Shown here piece after piece: positions 26,724-36,982 of a stretch of 64,000 nucleotides of DNA (positions are counted from its first letter, which is position 1; each line of letters opens with the position of its first letter). The DNA lies in NCBI GenBank assembly GCA_963599445.1, contig CAVBWZ010000008.1, positions 62,001 to 126,000 on the forward strand. Reading direction: 5' to 3'. Position numbers and translations under genes: made by a program. This DNA comes from UBA9732 sp963599445 (lineage in GTDB: Bacteria; Spirochaetota; Spirochaetia; Sphaerochaetales; Sphaerochaetaceae). The notes beneath the pieces were generated by a model. That model saw only the letters and a list, made by a program, of their open reading frames with translations. It was not told the origin of the DNA and ran no database searches.

Positions 26724-28225
26724 ATGAAAAGATTTCTACTTGCTGTTCTTGCCGTTTTGATGCTTTGTTTCGTCTCTTGCACCCAGGATTCCGTCGGGGG
26801 GGGGGCTCTTCGCCTGAAGAATCTGGTGTAAACGAGAATCCCACATTTATGACCGTTCCAGTTCCTGTGTTCGGGGAGAAATTCGATGTGACGTCTGGTT
26901 CAAAGGGACTTGTTTCAATGCCTTTGGATTATTTCAACGATGACCATTATTTTGCCTGTGATGTCATGACGATTCTTCCAACCATGACTAATCTCAAGGC
27001 TACCGATGTCTATTTTGGGACTGATGGCAGTATAAAAAGCGGTCTTTCATTGTATTTCAAGATTTATGGTTTTGTCCTAAGGCTTCAGGAATGGAACAGT
27101 AGGTTCAATGGTGATGGTATATACCTTGCCTATGACATCATGTATGAGAATTCTGTAGTTGGCTTTGTAAATTATTACTACAATACAAAAAAGCAAAGCT
27201 TCTCTTATAGACAGTCTGTTCTCTGCACGTTTGATTTGTCGTCTCTTGCAAATGGAGCACCAATTACAAACAACATAATGCTGAATCTTGAATATTCGGA
27301 TATCCCAATAGCGAATCCATTGTCTCCAGAGTTCGAAGCGGGTCAGTTGAATAAAAAAACGGGAGAGCTTGAAAAGAATGTCGTGATTGATAGGTTTACG
27401 TTGTCTGATAGGCTGTATCGTGGTGGAGAAGGATTAATAGTTGATTCTCCAAGGTTTTCGAGGGCGTTTATCACCACTCGTGAAGTTTATAAGAATGGTA
27501 GCTATGTAACATATGCTTTTGTCCAGCCTGATGGCAGCGTAGAGCATGAAAGAACGCCGTGGGAAAATCTTGGACAAGATATGGTTTCTATAATGCAAAA
27601 GTATTCAGATGGTGATGATTACCTGATTGATACAGAAGAAGAAAGAGCAGGAGCTGATGTCAATTTGATTTTTGATTTTCTGCCTTTGATGTATGGACAA
27701 GGCTCTTCCATTGTTGAACATAACAAAGAGGCTAAATTCGTTTCCAACGGTTATAGGTCATATGATGAGTATGTACTAGATTCTTTCAATTCCAGTTTAA
27801 GAGAGGAATTTGAAAATCGATTTTCTCAGGAGAATGTTCAAAACTGTTATCCTAGACCTGTAATATTCAAATATGGTTCGGAACATGCTTCTGGAGCATC
27901 AAGTGCAAAGAACGTTTCTCAGAACAGTGGTGAAAGATTCCTCGATGCGGTTGGATCTAGCACTTTTCAAGAAAATTCCATTAAAAGAGATTATCAAGAA
28001 GATAGATATGAAAAGTCTGGTTTCAAGACCTTTTATGGTGAATTCGATAAAAAGGATGAGTCTGATAACCTTGAAAAGTTCCTGATTAGAAAACATCTAG
28101 AGGCTTGCGGTATATCTCCAAACGAATCCAATTATATTGAGAAGTTCATGGAAGAATACCTTAGATGGGAGGGAACCAATAGGTCCACGACAATTAATCC
28201 AATCAAAGCGGATGCTTTTAAATAG
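26724..28225 (+). CDS. Phase-variable lipoprotein, copy 1 (out of frame here)
   Basis: ATG 26724 follows AAAAGGAGGGG and begins a lipoprotein signal peptide ending FVSC. Directly after the lipobox lies a run of ten G (26796-26805). With ten G, translation stops at 26829-26831 after 35 codons. Eleven or eight G would join the signal peptide to the long downstream frame (SSPEESGVNENP onward), giving about 500 residues. The body belongs to no family I recognise; it is rich in Tyr, Asp and Phe, with AT-rich codons. The neighbour at 28359 is a paralogue with the same arrangement. A homopolymer sequencing error is an alternative explanation, but two independent loci in the same state favour real variation. 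Confidence 0.75.
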
Positions 28226-28241
28226 AGTTCGTTTTGTTTTG

Positions 28242-28283
28242 AAATGCCTTCCTTTTGTCTAAAGATAAAGGAAGGCATTTTTT
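28242..28283 (+). terminator. Intrinsic terminator between the lipoprotein paralogues
   Basis: AAATGCCTTCCTTT (28242-28255) pairs perfectly with AAAGGAAGGCATTT (28267-28280), ending in a T-run. The paralogues are therefore separate transcription units. Confidence 0.9.
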
Positions 28284-28298
28284 ATGATTTCCAAAGAG

Positions 28299-28327
28299 TT
28301 GTATTTTCAGGTGTATGGGTTTATTCT
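28299..28327 (+). promoter_or_regulatory. Promoter of second poly-G lipoprotein gene
   Basis: TTGTAT at 28299-28304, 17 bases, TATTCT at 28322-28327; the counterpart of the promoter at 26664. Confidence 0.5.
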
Positions 28328-28358
28328 ACTGGTAGATGAAAAAAAGGAGGGGAGAACT

Positions 28359-29854
28359 ATGAAAAGATTTCTACTTGCCGTTCTTGCCGTTTTGATGCTT
28401 TGTTTCGTCTCCTGCACCCAGGATTCCGTCGGGGGGGGAGCTCTTCGCCTGAAGAATCTGGTGTAAACGAGAATCCTACAGTTGTAACTGTTCCCGTTCC
28501 TGTGTTCGGAGAAGAATTCGATGGTGGTTCTAAAGGTCTCAATTCCATGCCTTTGGATTATTTCGATGACGACCATTTCTTTGCCTGTGACGTCATGACA
28601 GTTCTTCCAACCATGACGAACCTGATGGCTACAAAGGTCTATTTGGGAACTGATGGTAGCATAAAAAGTGGCCTTTCACTGTATTTCAGGATTTATGGTT
28701 TTGTTCTGAGACTTCAGGAATGGAACAGTAGGTTCAATGGTGATGGCATTTATCTTGCCTATGACATCATGTATGACGATTCTGTAGTTGGCTTCGTAAA
28801 CTATTATTACAACCTTAGAAATCACAGTTTTTCTTACAGACAATCTGTTATTTGTACATTTGATTTGTCAAAGTTTGGTTTGCCAGAAGAGACAACAAAC
28901 AACTTGATACTTAATTTGGAATACTCGGATATACCTATTGAAATACCTGAATCACCCGAATTCAAGGCAGGTCAGTTGGATAAAAAAACAGGAGGTCTTG
29001 AAAAGAATGCTGTGATTGATAGGTTTACATTGTCAGATAAACATGGTAAAGGAGCACCTGTTGGAAATCCGGTATTCTCAAGGGCTTATATTACAACTCG
29101 TCAGACTTATGAAAACGGTCATTATGTCACATATTCTTTTATTCAACCTGATACTAGCATAGAGTATGGAGCAACTTCATGGCAAAGCCTTGGAACTGAA
29201 ATGGTCTCCGTAATGGAGAAGTATTCAGATGGTGATGATTATCTGATTGATACGGAAGAAGAAAGAACAAGAGCTGACGTCAATTTGATTTTTGATTTCC
29301 TTCCTTTGATGTATGGACAAGGCTCTTCTATCGTTGAACATAACAGAGAAATCAAATTTGTTTCCAATGGATATAGGTCTTATGATGATTATTCGGCCGA
29401 TTCTTTCAATTCAACTTTGAAAGAAGAGGAATTCATAAATCATTTTACTAAGGAAGGTTCCCATAACTGTTATCCGGGGCCAGTTGTATTCATATACGAT
29501 GCAGAAAAAGCGTTAGGAGCTGCAAGTTCAAAAAGGGTTGGTTCTTATGATGGAGGGGAAAGATTCATAGATGCTGTTGGTTTCTACTCCTATAATGACA
29601 GTGAAAGAAAATATGATGATTCCAGATATGAAAACTCTGGATTCAAAGCTGTCTATGGAGGGTATTCGGACGATTTTGGGTTCAAGGATATGGAGGATTT
29701 CATTATAAGAAAACATTTGGAAGCTTGTGGCATATCTCCGGATGAATCCGACTATATTGATAAGTTTTCAGAAGAATACATCAATTGGGAAACCAAAAGA
29801 AAAACATATGGTGAAGGTGAATTGATGAAAGTTGTGAATGCTAAAATCCCCTAG
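28359..29854 (+). CDS. Phase-variable lipoprotein, copy 2 (out of frame here)
   Basis: Paralogue of 26724-28225. The signal peptide (MKRFLLAVLAVLMLCFVSC) is identical to copy 1, while the bodies have diverged. The tract is eight G (28431-28438) followed by AG. In this state translation stops at 28464-28466; nine or six G would open the frame and give about 498 residues. Conserved body segments include DGDDYLIDTEEER, FLPLMYGQGSSIVEHN and RKHLEACGISP. Function unknown; the signal peptide and lipobox point to a surface or periplasmic lipoprotein. Confidence 0.75.
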
Positions 29855-29877
29855 CCATTGTTAATTGGTTTGAGATG

Positions 29878-29920
29878 AAGGCATAGGGGCCGGTGGGGGG
29901 CTTCTATGCCTTTCTTTTTC
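29878..29920 (+). terminator. Intrinsic terminator after lipoprotein copy 2
   Basis: AAGGCATAG (29878-29886) pairs with CTATGCCTT (29904-29912), followed by a T-rich stretch; the loop is G-rich. Confidence 0.8.
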
Positions 29921-30002
29921 ATTCGTCCTTCCTGTTGCTGCGGATGTTGAAGTTGTTGAGGAGGTTTGCAGCGGCTAGGAAAAGTATGGTAGTTGTATTA
30001 CA

Positions 30003-30033
30003 CAAAAAAAGCCGCAGGTTTTTGGCCTGCGGC
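30003..30033 (-). terminator. Intrinsic terminator of the minus-strand lipoprotein/barrel operon
   Basis: GCCGCAGG (30011-30018) pairs with CCTGCGGC (30026-30033); on the minus strand the stem is followed by seven T (the A-run at 30004-30010). Confidence 0.9.
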
Positions 30034-30048
30034 ATGGTGTATTTGATG

Positions 30049-31092
30049 TTACATGAGTTCAACCGGGTCGTCGGTTGTCTTTGGGGCTATCTCCCAGACT
30101 GAGTTGTTCCATGTTGCAATGATGAATTTCCCAGCATTGTTTGAAGGGACGATGTTGGTCACGGTTGCAGTCCTTAGCTTTGAGGCGTAGCCTGCAGTGT
30201 TGGTTGTCTCCATTTTGTAACTTGTTCCATCAATTGTAAGCAGGTCAAAATAGTTTGCTGTTTTGAACACTACGTAATCCTTGCCATCGTTTGTGTAATG
30301 GAATGAAAGTATGTTTCCATTTGCGGGTGAGGATGAAAGATATGATCCTGTATCCTTTATTTCTGTGCTGGAGAGGGAGTGGATTTCATATGTTGAGCCG
30401 TTCTTGACGACGATTAGGAATGATTCAGAACCGCTTGTAGTACTTACTACTTGGAAGCCTACAACTTCTCCTTTAAGTGAAGAAGGTCTTGACATATTGA
30501 GTATCTCACCGGTTTTTGAAGAGTAGACTCTCAAAGTTTTGGTGGAATCTTTTACCTCTTCAATTAAAACATAATCCTCGCTTTCAACTTTCGTGGTTGC
30601 TTTTCCATCCAAACTTATAGAGTTGGAACTGTGTAGCAAATGGATTGCATTTTCCGATTCGGTTTCAGTGTAGTAGATTCCATTGGTTGTAAGCCATTTT
30701 ACATTTGAGTCAGCTTCGGCTTCATAAGTACCATTCACCGTGTATCTCAAGAGCTTGCTATCGTTTCCAGTCTCTGAACCTTGTTTCGAGACTGCTACAT
30801 AGATGTGTTTTTGCAGAAAATCTGTGAGCAGACATGCATTCTTCACTTGGGCATCAGATGTGCTGAGTATTGGAGTGAAAACATCTGAATTCCCAATGAT
30901 ATTGACTCCTGAGTCTGTGAGTATGTAGTGATTTCCTCCTGTTGTTCCCAAATACGCCTGAACTTTGATGCCGGCATCGGGGGCGGAGTCGGCTATTGCG
31001 GAGAAGATGCCGTCCTGGGCATCGGCGTTGCATGAGCATAGAAGCAGTGCAATCAATAGAATCGGTATAAGAAGAAGTGAAGTCCTTTTCAT
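30049..31092 (-). CDS. Hypothetical lipoprotein, probably beta-rich
   Basis: 347 residues from ATG 31092, which follows AAGGAGG and begins a lipoprotein signal peptide with lipobox LCSC. The rest is made of short strands with many Ser, Thr and Gly and repeating segments such as VYSSKTGEILNMS and FKTANYFDLLTIDG, suggesting a beta-propeller, but I recognise no family. It is the second gene of a two-gene minus-strand operon, 13 bases after the barrel protein. Confidence 0.7.
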   Translation of the reverse strand: MKRTSLLLIPILLIALLLCSCNADAQDGIFSAIADSAPDAGIKVQAYLGTTGGNHYILTDSGVNIIGNSDVFTPILSTSDAQVKNACLLTDFLQKHIYVAVSKQGSETGNDSKLLRYTVNGTYEAEADSNVKWLTTNGIYYTETESENAIHLLHSSNSISLDGKATTKVESEDYVLIEEVKDSTKTLRVYSSKTGEILNMSRPSSLKGEVVGFQVVSTTSGSESFLIVVKNGSTYEIHSLSSTEIKDTGSYLSSSPANGNILSFHYTNDGKDYVVFKTANYFDLLTIDGTSYKMETTNTAGYASKLRTATVTNIVPSNNAGKFIIATWNNSVWEIAPKTTDDPVELM

Positions 31093-31105
31093 GTATGAGG
31101 CCTCC

Positions 31106-31711
31106 TTAGTGTCTGTATGAGACGACAAGTGCAAGCGGAATCATGCCAAGCACTGCGTTGTTGCTGTATTTGTCGTATGTTGCGTTCTTGGTGTAGAGCT
31201 CGGCGGTGGCCATGATGCCCGTCTCTATTCCAATGCCCCAGGACTCGGTGACGTAGAACGATGGCTGCAACGTGACGCTTGCATATGGTGCAAGGTACTT
31301 GCCGTCATCGTACTTTATGAACGCAAATCCAAGGTTGGCGGAGAATGCAAGGTCGAACAGTCCCGTTTGCACTGGAACGTAGGTCAGCTTGGCTGTGATT
31401 GGTACGGCCGTGTAGAGGGATGGAGTAAGCGAATTGATGAATTGATAGCCCAGTTCGCCTCCAAGTGCGAGATTCTGCGTCAAATAGCCTTGATAGGATA
31501 TCGAAGCTATGCCTCCAACCCTTTGCATGTGCATGTCAGAGAAGCTCTGGTTCCTGCTTGGGTCGTTGAGGAAGGCAAGGAAAGCAGGGAAGTCCACGCC
31601 AGCTCTGAACGAGAACACCTGGTCTCCTGTTTCGTAGTATCCTGCAGCGCAGAACGCCGGTAGTACGGCCAACACCAACAGGACGATGACAATGGTTGTA
31701 CATTTCTTCAT
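31106..31711 (-). CDS. Small outer-membrane beta-barrel protein
   Basis: 201 residues from ATG 31711, with GAGG upstream; in-frame codons further upstream would bury the signal peptide (MKKCTTIVIVLLVLAVLPAFCA). The mature part is alternating strands with aromatic girdles and ends LALVVSYRH, like an eight-stranded barrel. No specific family recognised. It precedes the lipoprotein gene at 30049-31092. Confidence 0.7.
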   Translation of the reverse strand: MKKCTTIVIVLLVLAVLPAFCAAGYYETGDQVFSFRAGVDFPAFLAFLNDPSRNQSFSDMHMQRVGGIASISYQGYLTQNLALGGELGYQFINSLTPSLYTAVPITAKLTYVPVQTGLFDLAFSANLGFAFIKYDDGKYLAPYASVTLQPSFYVTESWGIGIETGIMATAELYTKNATYDKYSNNAVLGMIPLALVVSYRH

Positions 31712-31826
31712 GTGCACCTCACATAGTAATCCATACTTATATATCCGTAGTTTAACAACAAAAGTCGAAATTATGAATACGCCAACACAGAAAACACACA
31801 CAATGGCAATTCGTTACCCATTTGTG

Positions 31827-31832
31827 TATAAT
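31827..31832 (+). promoter_or_regulatory. -10 box upstream of folD
   Basis: Perfect TATAAT; a -35-like ATGGCA lies 18 bases upstream. The leader would run about 55 bases to the TTG start at 31895. Confidence 0.4.
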
Positions 31833-31894
31833 GCAAGCGTTGCATCCAAAACGGCCTGTCTATGGCTTTTGAGGTGCACAGGAGGTCCGTTGCA

Positions 31895-32794
31895 TTGATC
31901 CTTTCCGGTAAAGAACTCAGCCAACTTGTAAACGAACATACTTCCCAGCTATGCAGGACGTTCGAAGAAAGATTCTCAAGAAAGCCATGTCTGGCCGTTG
32001 TGCTTGTGGGTGACAACCCTGCAAGCAAGACATACGTCAAAGGCAAGAAGAAGGCCTGCGATGAGATAGGTATAGCCCACATGGACTTCACCTATGACGA
32101 AACGCTTTCCCAGGAGTCCCTTCTTGGACTTGTAAGAAGCCTCAACGACAATCCCGATGTTGATGGAATCCTGGTACAGCTTCCACTTCCTGCCCATATC
32201 GATGAAGTGGAGGTCATAAACTCAATAGATCCTGCAAAGGACGTAGACGGCTTCCATCCAGTGAACATTGGAAAGCTCCTGCTTGGACAGAAATCCCATA
32301 TAGCGTGCACTCCAAAGGGTATCCTCAGGATGCTTGACCACTACGGCATCCTTACCGATTCCAAAGATGTATGCATCCTTGGGCGCAGCAACATAGTTGG
32401 AAAGCCCATGGCGGCACTGCTCATGCAGAAGGACCGCAACGCCACGGTCACGATATGCCACTCGCTTACACCGGACATCGTACCTTATGTGAAGAGGGCG
32501 GATATACTGATATCGGCGGTGGGGCATACGAACGTTGTGACTGCAGACATGGTGAAGGACGGTGCCGTCGTCATAGACGTTGGCATGAACAGGGTTCCGG
32601 ACTCTTCCAAGAAGAGTGGGTACGCCCTTAGGGGTGATGTGGATTTTGCAAATGTAGAGCCAAAGACAAGTGCAATAACACCTGTTCCAGGAGGCGTAGG
32701 TCCAATGACCATTGCAATGCTCATGGAGAACACCGTGGTCGCAGCCTGCGACTTGAAAGGCATTGACACTACGGATCTGGAGGTCCTGAGATGA
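31895..32794 (+). CDS. folD: Bifunctional methylenetetrahydrofolate dehydrogenase / cyclohydrolase
   Basis: 299 residues from the TTG at 31895, which has AGGAGG nine bases upstream and gives a family-like start (ILSGKEL). An ATG at 31862 would add 11 residues. The catalytic segment SKTYVKGKKKACDEIG, the GILVQLPLPAH motif, the dinucleotide-binding GRSNIVGKPMAALLM and the ending TPVPGGVGPMTIAMLMENT are all present. It interconverts one-carbon folates in the cytoplasm. The stop overlaps the miaB start. Confidence 0.95.
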   Translation: MILSGKELSQLVNEHTSQLCRTFEERFSRKPCLAVVLVGDNPASKTYVKGKKKACDEIGIAHMDFTYDETLSQESLLGLVRSLNDNPDVDGILVQLPLPAHIDEVEVINSIDPAKDVDGFHPVNIGKLLLGQKSHIACTPKGILRMLDHYGILTDSKDVCILGRSNIVGKPMAALLMQKDRNATVTICHSLTPDIVPYVKRADILISAVGHTNVVTADMVKDGAVVIDVGMNRVPDSSKKSGYALRGDVDFANVEPKTSAITPVPGGVGPMTIAMLMENTVVAACDLKGIDTTDLEVLR

Positions 32795-34110
32795 AAAAGT
32801 ACTACATAGAGACATACGGATGCCAGATGAACGTTGCCGAGTCCAATGCAATGGAGTCCATGCTAAAGGGCCGTGGATGGATCGAGGCTTCGAATCCAGA
32901 GGAAGCGGACCTTGCCATAATTAACACATGCTCTGTTAGAAAGAGCGCTGAGAACAGGATATGGGGTCGCCTTGGGGCATACACACACATAAAGGCACAG
33001 AAGGCAAAGGACAACGAGTCCATGACCTTGGTCCTTACTGGCTGTATGGCTGAGAGACTTCATGACAGTATCAAGAAAGATGCCCCACAAATCGACTTTG
33101 TGATTGGAAACAATGACAAGCTCAAGCTTTTGGACATCGTTGGAGACAAGGAGTCCACTCCTCAGGAAAGCGAGAAGTACGTCTTTACAAAGGCATACCA
33201 CAAGGATGGCGAGTTCTCCTCATACGTTCCAATAATGAACGGATGCAACAATTTCTGTTCCTACTGCATAGTCCCATACGTGAGAGGACGGGAGGTCTCA
33301 AGACCTGTAGACGAAATACTTGAAGAGGTGAGGCAGCTTGACGAAAGAGGTGTAAGGGAGATAACCCTTCTTGGGCAGAACGTCAATTCATACGACTACG
33401 AAGGCTGCCATTTCCCTCAGCTTCTTGAGATGGTGTGCCGCCAGTGCAGAAACATCCAGTGGATAAGGTTCGAAAGCCCCCATCCAAAGGATTTTTCGGA
33501 TGAGCTCATCGAGGTGATAGCACGCGAGCCAAAGGTTGCAAAACACCTTCATGTTCCAATGCAGAGCGGAAACACAAGGATTCTTGGCCTTATGAACAGG
33601 CGTTACACCAGAGAGAAGTACCTTGCCCTTATAGACAGGATCAAGCAACGCGTTCCAGGTGTCACGTTCGCCCTTGACATAATGGTAGGGTTTCCAGGCG
33701 AGACCGAGGAGGAGTTCATGGACACGATGTCCGCAGTCGAGTCTGTTGGATGCATTGAGGCGTATATGTACTACTGGAATCCTAGAGAGGGGACGCGCGC
33801 CTGTTTCATGGAGGGACAGCTTTCAGACAAGGAGAAGCAGCAGAGGCTTCAGCGACTCATAGACTGGCAGCTTGCGAATGCGGCCAAGATAAAGGCCACC
33901 CGTGCCCATGGTGTTCAGAAGGTCCTTGTCACCCAGGTGTCCCGCGATGACAAGTCCAAGATGCTTGGACGCAACGAGCATGGTGAGATGGTTGCGTTCT
34001 CGACTTTGGATGGATGCTCTGTGAAGCCCGGTGACATGGTGTATGTAGAGTTCAAGCTTCTGAATGGAAACACATACCTTGGAGAGCAGGTTTCAGGGAC
34101 ATCGGTCTAG
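32791..34110 (+). CDS. miaB: tRNA-2-methylthio-N6-dimethylallyladenosine synthase
   Basis: 439 residues, radical-SAM methylthiotransferase. The N-terminal domain has Cys11, Cys47 and Cys85 for the auxiliary cluster; the radical-SAM CxxxCxxC is at Cys152, Cys156 and Cys159 (GCNNFCSYCIVP). The C-terminal TRAM domain follows. It modifies A37 of tRNAs reading UNN codons. ATGA overlap with folD. Confidence 0.96.
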   Translation: MKKYYIETYGCQMNVAESNAMESMLKGRGWIEASNPEEADLAIINTCSVRKSAENRIWGRLGAYTHIKAQKAKDNESMTLVLTGCMAERLHDSIKKDAPQIDFVIGNNDKLKLLDIVGDKESTPQESEKYVFTKAYHKDGEFSSYVPIMNGCNNFCSYCIVPYVRGREVSRPVDEILEEVRQLDERGVREITLLGQNVNSYDYEGCHFPQLLEMVCRQCRNIQWIRFESPHPKDFSDELIEVIAREPKVAKHLHVPMQSGNTRILGLMNRRYTREKYLALIDRIKQRVPGVTFALDIMVGFPGETEEEFMDTMSAVESVGCIEAYMYYWNPREGTRACFMEGQLSDKEKQQRLQRLIDWQLANAAKIKATRAHGVQKVLVTQVSRDDKSKMLGRNEHGEMVAFSTLDGCSVKPGDMVYVEFKLLNGNTYLGEQVSGTSV

Positions 34111-34130
34111 GTGATGTAGAGGGCTGGTAT

Positions 34131-34898
34131 ATGGATGATGCAAGGTTCAAAGAGGATTTCAAGCGTCTTGTAGAGCTCATCGACTCGAGCCGCTTCATGA
34201 CGGCCTTTACGGGTGCAGGGGTGTCCACTTTGAGCGGGATTCCCGATTTCAGGGGCGCACATGGCGTCTACACGGACCCATGGAACGGTATGGACGTGGA
34301 GGAGATCATCTCACTGGACTTCTTCGCCAAGCATCCGGAGGTGTTCTATGCGTGGGCCAAGGACGTGTGGTATCACCTTGAGGACTACGAACCGAATGTT
34401 GTGCATCGTACACTGGCGGCTTTGGAGGAGAAGGGTATACTCAAGGCCCTGTACACCCAGAACATAGACATGCTTCACCAAAGGGCTGGCTCAAGGAACG
34501 TGTATGAAGTGCACGGTGGTCCTGAACACCATCATTGCACCAAGTGCCATGCTGAGTATGGATACGACTATGTGGCCCCAATCGTGCGCGCTGGAGAGGT
34601 TCCTAGGTGCAAAAAATGCGGTGGTGTGATAAAACCGGACATCGTTTTCTATGGAGAGAACCTTGACGAGAATGTGCTTCAAAGCGCATGGAGGGACTTC
34701 TCGAACACGGACCTTTGCCTTGTGCTTGGGTCGTCGCTTGTCGTGCAGCCAGCCGCTTCGTTTCCTGTGATCGCCTTCAGAAGCGGTGCAAAGGTCGTCA
34801 TCGTCAACGCCAAGCCGACAAGCCAGGACTACTACGCCACTTTGCATTTCGACGACCTTGAGCAAACCTTCGATGCCCTTGCCGCAGTATATGGTTGA
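34131..34898 (+). CDS. cobB: Sir2-family NAD-dependent protein deacylase
   Basis: 255 residues. NAD-binding GAGVSTLSGIPDFRG at 28-42, TQNIDMLHQRAG at 109-120, the catalytic His in VHGG at 127-130 and a zinc site of Cys136, Cys139, Cys160 and Cys163. GSSLVVQPAA is the ribose-binding stretch. The Ala-Tyr/Arg pair that marks class III desuccinylases (CobB) is not evident, so this is more like the general bacterial sirtuin; symbol given by analogy. It follows miaB by 20 bases. Confidence 0.9.
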   Translation: MDDARFKEDFKRLVELIDSSRFMTAFTGAGVSTLSGIPDFRGAHGVYTDPWNGMDVEEIISLDFFAKHPEVFYAWAKDVWYHLEDYEPNVVHRTLAALEEKGILKALYTQNIDMLHQRAGSRNVYEVHGGPEHHHCTKCHAEYGYDYVAPIVRAGEVPRCKKCGGVIKPDIVFYGENLDENVLQSAWRDFSNTDLCLVLGSSLVVQPAASFPVIAFRSGAKVVIVNAKPTSQDYYATLHFDDLEQTFDALAAVYG

Positions 34899-34994
34899 AG
34901 CTATGATTGAAAACTATGGCTGAAAACCCTTGAACAATCTCGTTCATATATGGTATTTTTCTTTGGATTTTTTGTTTTGTTTGTCAGGTAAGTT

Positions 34995-36833
34995 ATGATT
35001 ACGAAAAACGATAGCATACGCAATATTGCAATAATAGCACACGTCGACCACGGCAAGACCACTCTTGTCGATGCTCTCTTTCGCCAGAGCGGGGTCGAGT
35101 CCAAGGGAAACCAGGACCGAATCATGGACAGCGGAGCCATAGAAAGGGAACGTGGAATCACCATAAACGCCAAGAACTGCGCCATCCATTGGAGAGGCGT
35201 CAAGATCAATATAATAGACACTCCGGGCCACGCCGATTTTGGAGGAGAGGTCGAGCGCGGACTTTCGATGGTTGATGGCGTCATCCTTCTGTGCGATGCC
35301 GCAGAGGGACCTCTTCCACAGACCAGGTTCGTCCTTCAGAAGGCATTGGAGAAGAACCTCGCAGTCATCGTCGTGATAAACAAGATAGACAGGCAGGACG
35401 CACGTCCAAACGAGGTCCTCAACGAGGTCTATGACCTTCTCCTTGAGCTCAAGAACGACGAAAGCATACTTGAAGTCCCTGTGTTCTACGCAAACGGTAG
35501 GGCAGGAATCGTCTCCACAAAACTTGACGACCCCGATGCAAAGGACGTCTATCCGTTGCTTGATGCTGTCGTGGACTACATCCCGGCTCCAATGTACGAC
35601 AACGAAGAGCCGTTCCAAATGTTGGTCTCAGACCTTTCATACGACGACTACCTTGGACGCCTTGCCGTTGGAAAGATCATCAACGGCAGTGCAACCGTCA
35701 ACGATTCACTTGTCTGTATAAACGAGAAGGGCGATCATGTACCTCTTCGCGTCACAAGGCTTCAGCTCTACGACGGTCCACGCTTCAAGGAGGCTTCGAA
35801 GGTCGAACCCGGCGATATCGTCGTCCTTTCCGGAATCGAGAACGTTTCGATTGGCGATACCATCTGCAACAAGGAATATGTCAAGCCGTTGGACAGAATC
35901 AAGGTCGATGAGCCTACCGTCTCCATGCTTTTCAGCAAGAACATATCCCCACTTGCGGGCAAGGATGGAAAACAGCTTACATCCGCAAAGATTTGGGACC
36001 GCCTGTGCAAGGAGGCCATGAGGAACGTCTCCATCCAGGTGGAGAAGAACCAAGACGACTCCTTCACCGTCAAGGGAAGGGGTGAATTCCAGATGGCCAT
36101 AATCGTGGAGCAGATGCGCCGCGAAGGGTTTGAGCTGTGCGTGGGAAGGCCTCGCATCATATTCAAGACCGATGACAAAGGCCAGAAGACCGAGCCTATC
36201 GAGTACCTTCTCATAGATTGTCCCGAGGAATACAGCGGAACGGTCATGGAGAAGCTTGCAAGGCGCAAGGCTACGATGAACAACATAACATACCTTGAGA
36301 ACTCAAGGGTCAAGATGGAGTTCTCCATTCCTTCCCGCGGCCTTATTGGATACAGGGACGAGTTCCTTACGGATACACGTGGATACGGCATCATGAACAG
36401 TTCCCTCAAGGGCTACGAACCTTACAAAGGCGATTTCCCTGACAGAGCCTCAGGTTCCCTTGTCTGTGACCGTGCAGGTGTCGCCGTTGCATACGGCATT
36501 TGGGAGCTTGAGGACAGGGGCCGATTCTTCATCCTTCCTGGAGACCCTGTCTACGAAGGCGAGGTCGTTGGAGAGCGCAACAGGGAAGGGGATCTTCTTC
36601 TCAATCCTACGAGGACGAAGAAGCTTACGAACCTCAGAGCCTCCGGTCACGATGAAGCTGTCTCTCTTACTCCTGTCATGAAGATGACGTTGGAACACGC
36701 CATGCGTTTCATAAAGGATGACGAGCTTGTAGAGGTGACTCCGTCTGCAATCCGTATGTGCAAGAAGATCCTTGACAGCCAAAAGCGCAAGATAATGGAG
36801 AACAGAGGCTACATCCCTGAGTGTCTTCAGTAA
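34995..36833 (+). CDS. typA: Ribosome-associated GTPase BipA/TypA
   Basis: 612 residues, normal length. P-loop AHVDHGKT at 15-22, effector RERGITI, G3 DTPGHADFGGEVER and G4 NKIDRQDARP. The C-terminal part SRGLIGYRDEFLTDTRGYGIMNS is diagnostic of BipA. It assists 50S assembly and stress translation. It stands alone with no strong Shine-Dalgarno sequence (AGGTAAGTTATG). Confidence 0.96.
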   Translation: MITKNDSIRNIAIIAHVDHGKTTLVDALFRQSGVESKGNQDRIMDSGAIERERGITINAKNCAIHWRGVKINIIDTPGHADFGGEVERGLSMVDGVILLCDAAEGPLPQTRFVLQKALEKNLAVIVVINKIDRQDARPNEVLNEVYDLLLELKNDESILEVPVFYANGRAGIVSTKLDDPDAKDVYPLLDAVVDYIPAPMYDNEEPFQMLVSDLSYDDYLGRLAVGKIINGSATVNDSLVCINEKGDHVPLRVTRLQLYDGPRFKEASKVEPGDIVVLSGIENVSIGDTICNKEYVKPLDRIKVDEPTVSMLFSKNISPLAGKDGKQLTSAKIWDRLCKEAMRNVSIQVEKNQDDSFTVKGRGEFQMAIIVEQMRREGFELCVGRPRIIFKTDDKGQKTEPIEYLLIDCPEEYSGTVMEKLARRKATMNNITYLENSRVKMEFSIPSRGLIGYRDEFLTDTRGYGIMNSSLKGYEPYKGDFPDRASGSLVCDRAGVAVAYGIWELEDRGRFFILPGDPVYEGEVVGERNREGDLLLNPTRTKKLTNLRASGHDEAVSLTPVMKMTLEHAMRFIKDDELVEVTPSAIRMCKKILDSQKRKIMENRGYIPECLQ

Positions 36834-36982
36834 GGTTTTTGCGCATTTTTGGGGTTGTATACGAAAGATTGTTTCTATGTGTTACCTTTATTTGGTTTTC
36901 TTGTTCTAATTGTGTTCAACTCCTGTTGTCTTGCCTTTTGCGGAGATAGGGGTGGTTCTTTTAGAAGAAGGAGAATACTGTT

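Noticed and set aside
26765..28225. Long downstream frame of lipoprotein copy 1 as an independent gene
   Set aside because: Its only start lies within the shifted signal-peptide codons, without a ribosome-binding site; the exact in-frame counterpart after a one-base tract change makes a frameshifted lipoprotein the better reading.
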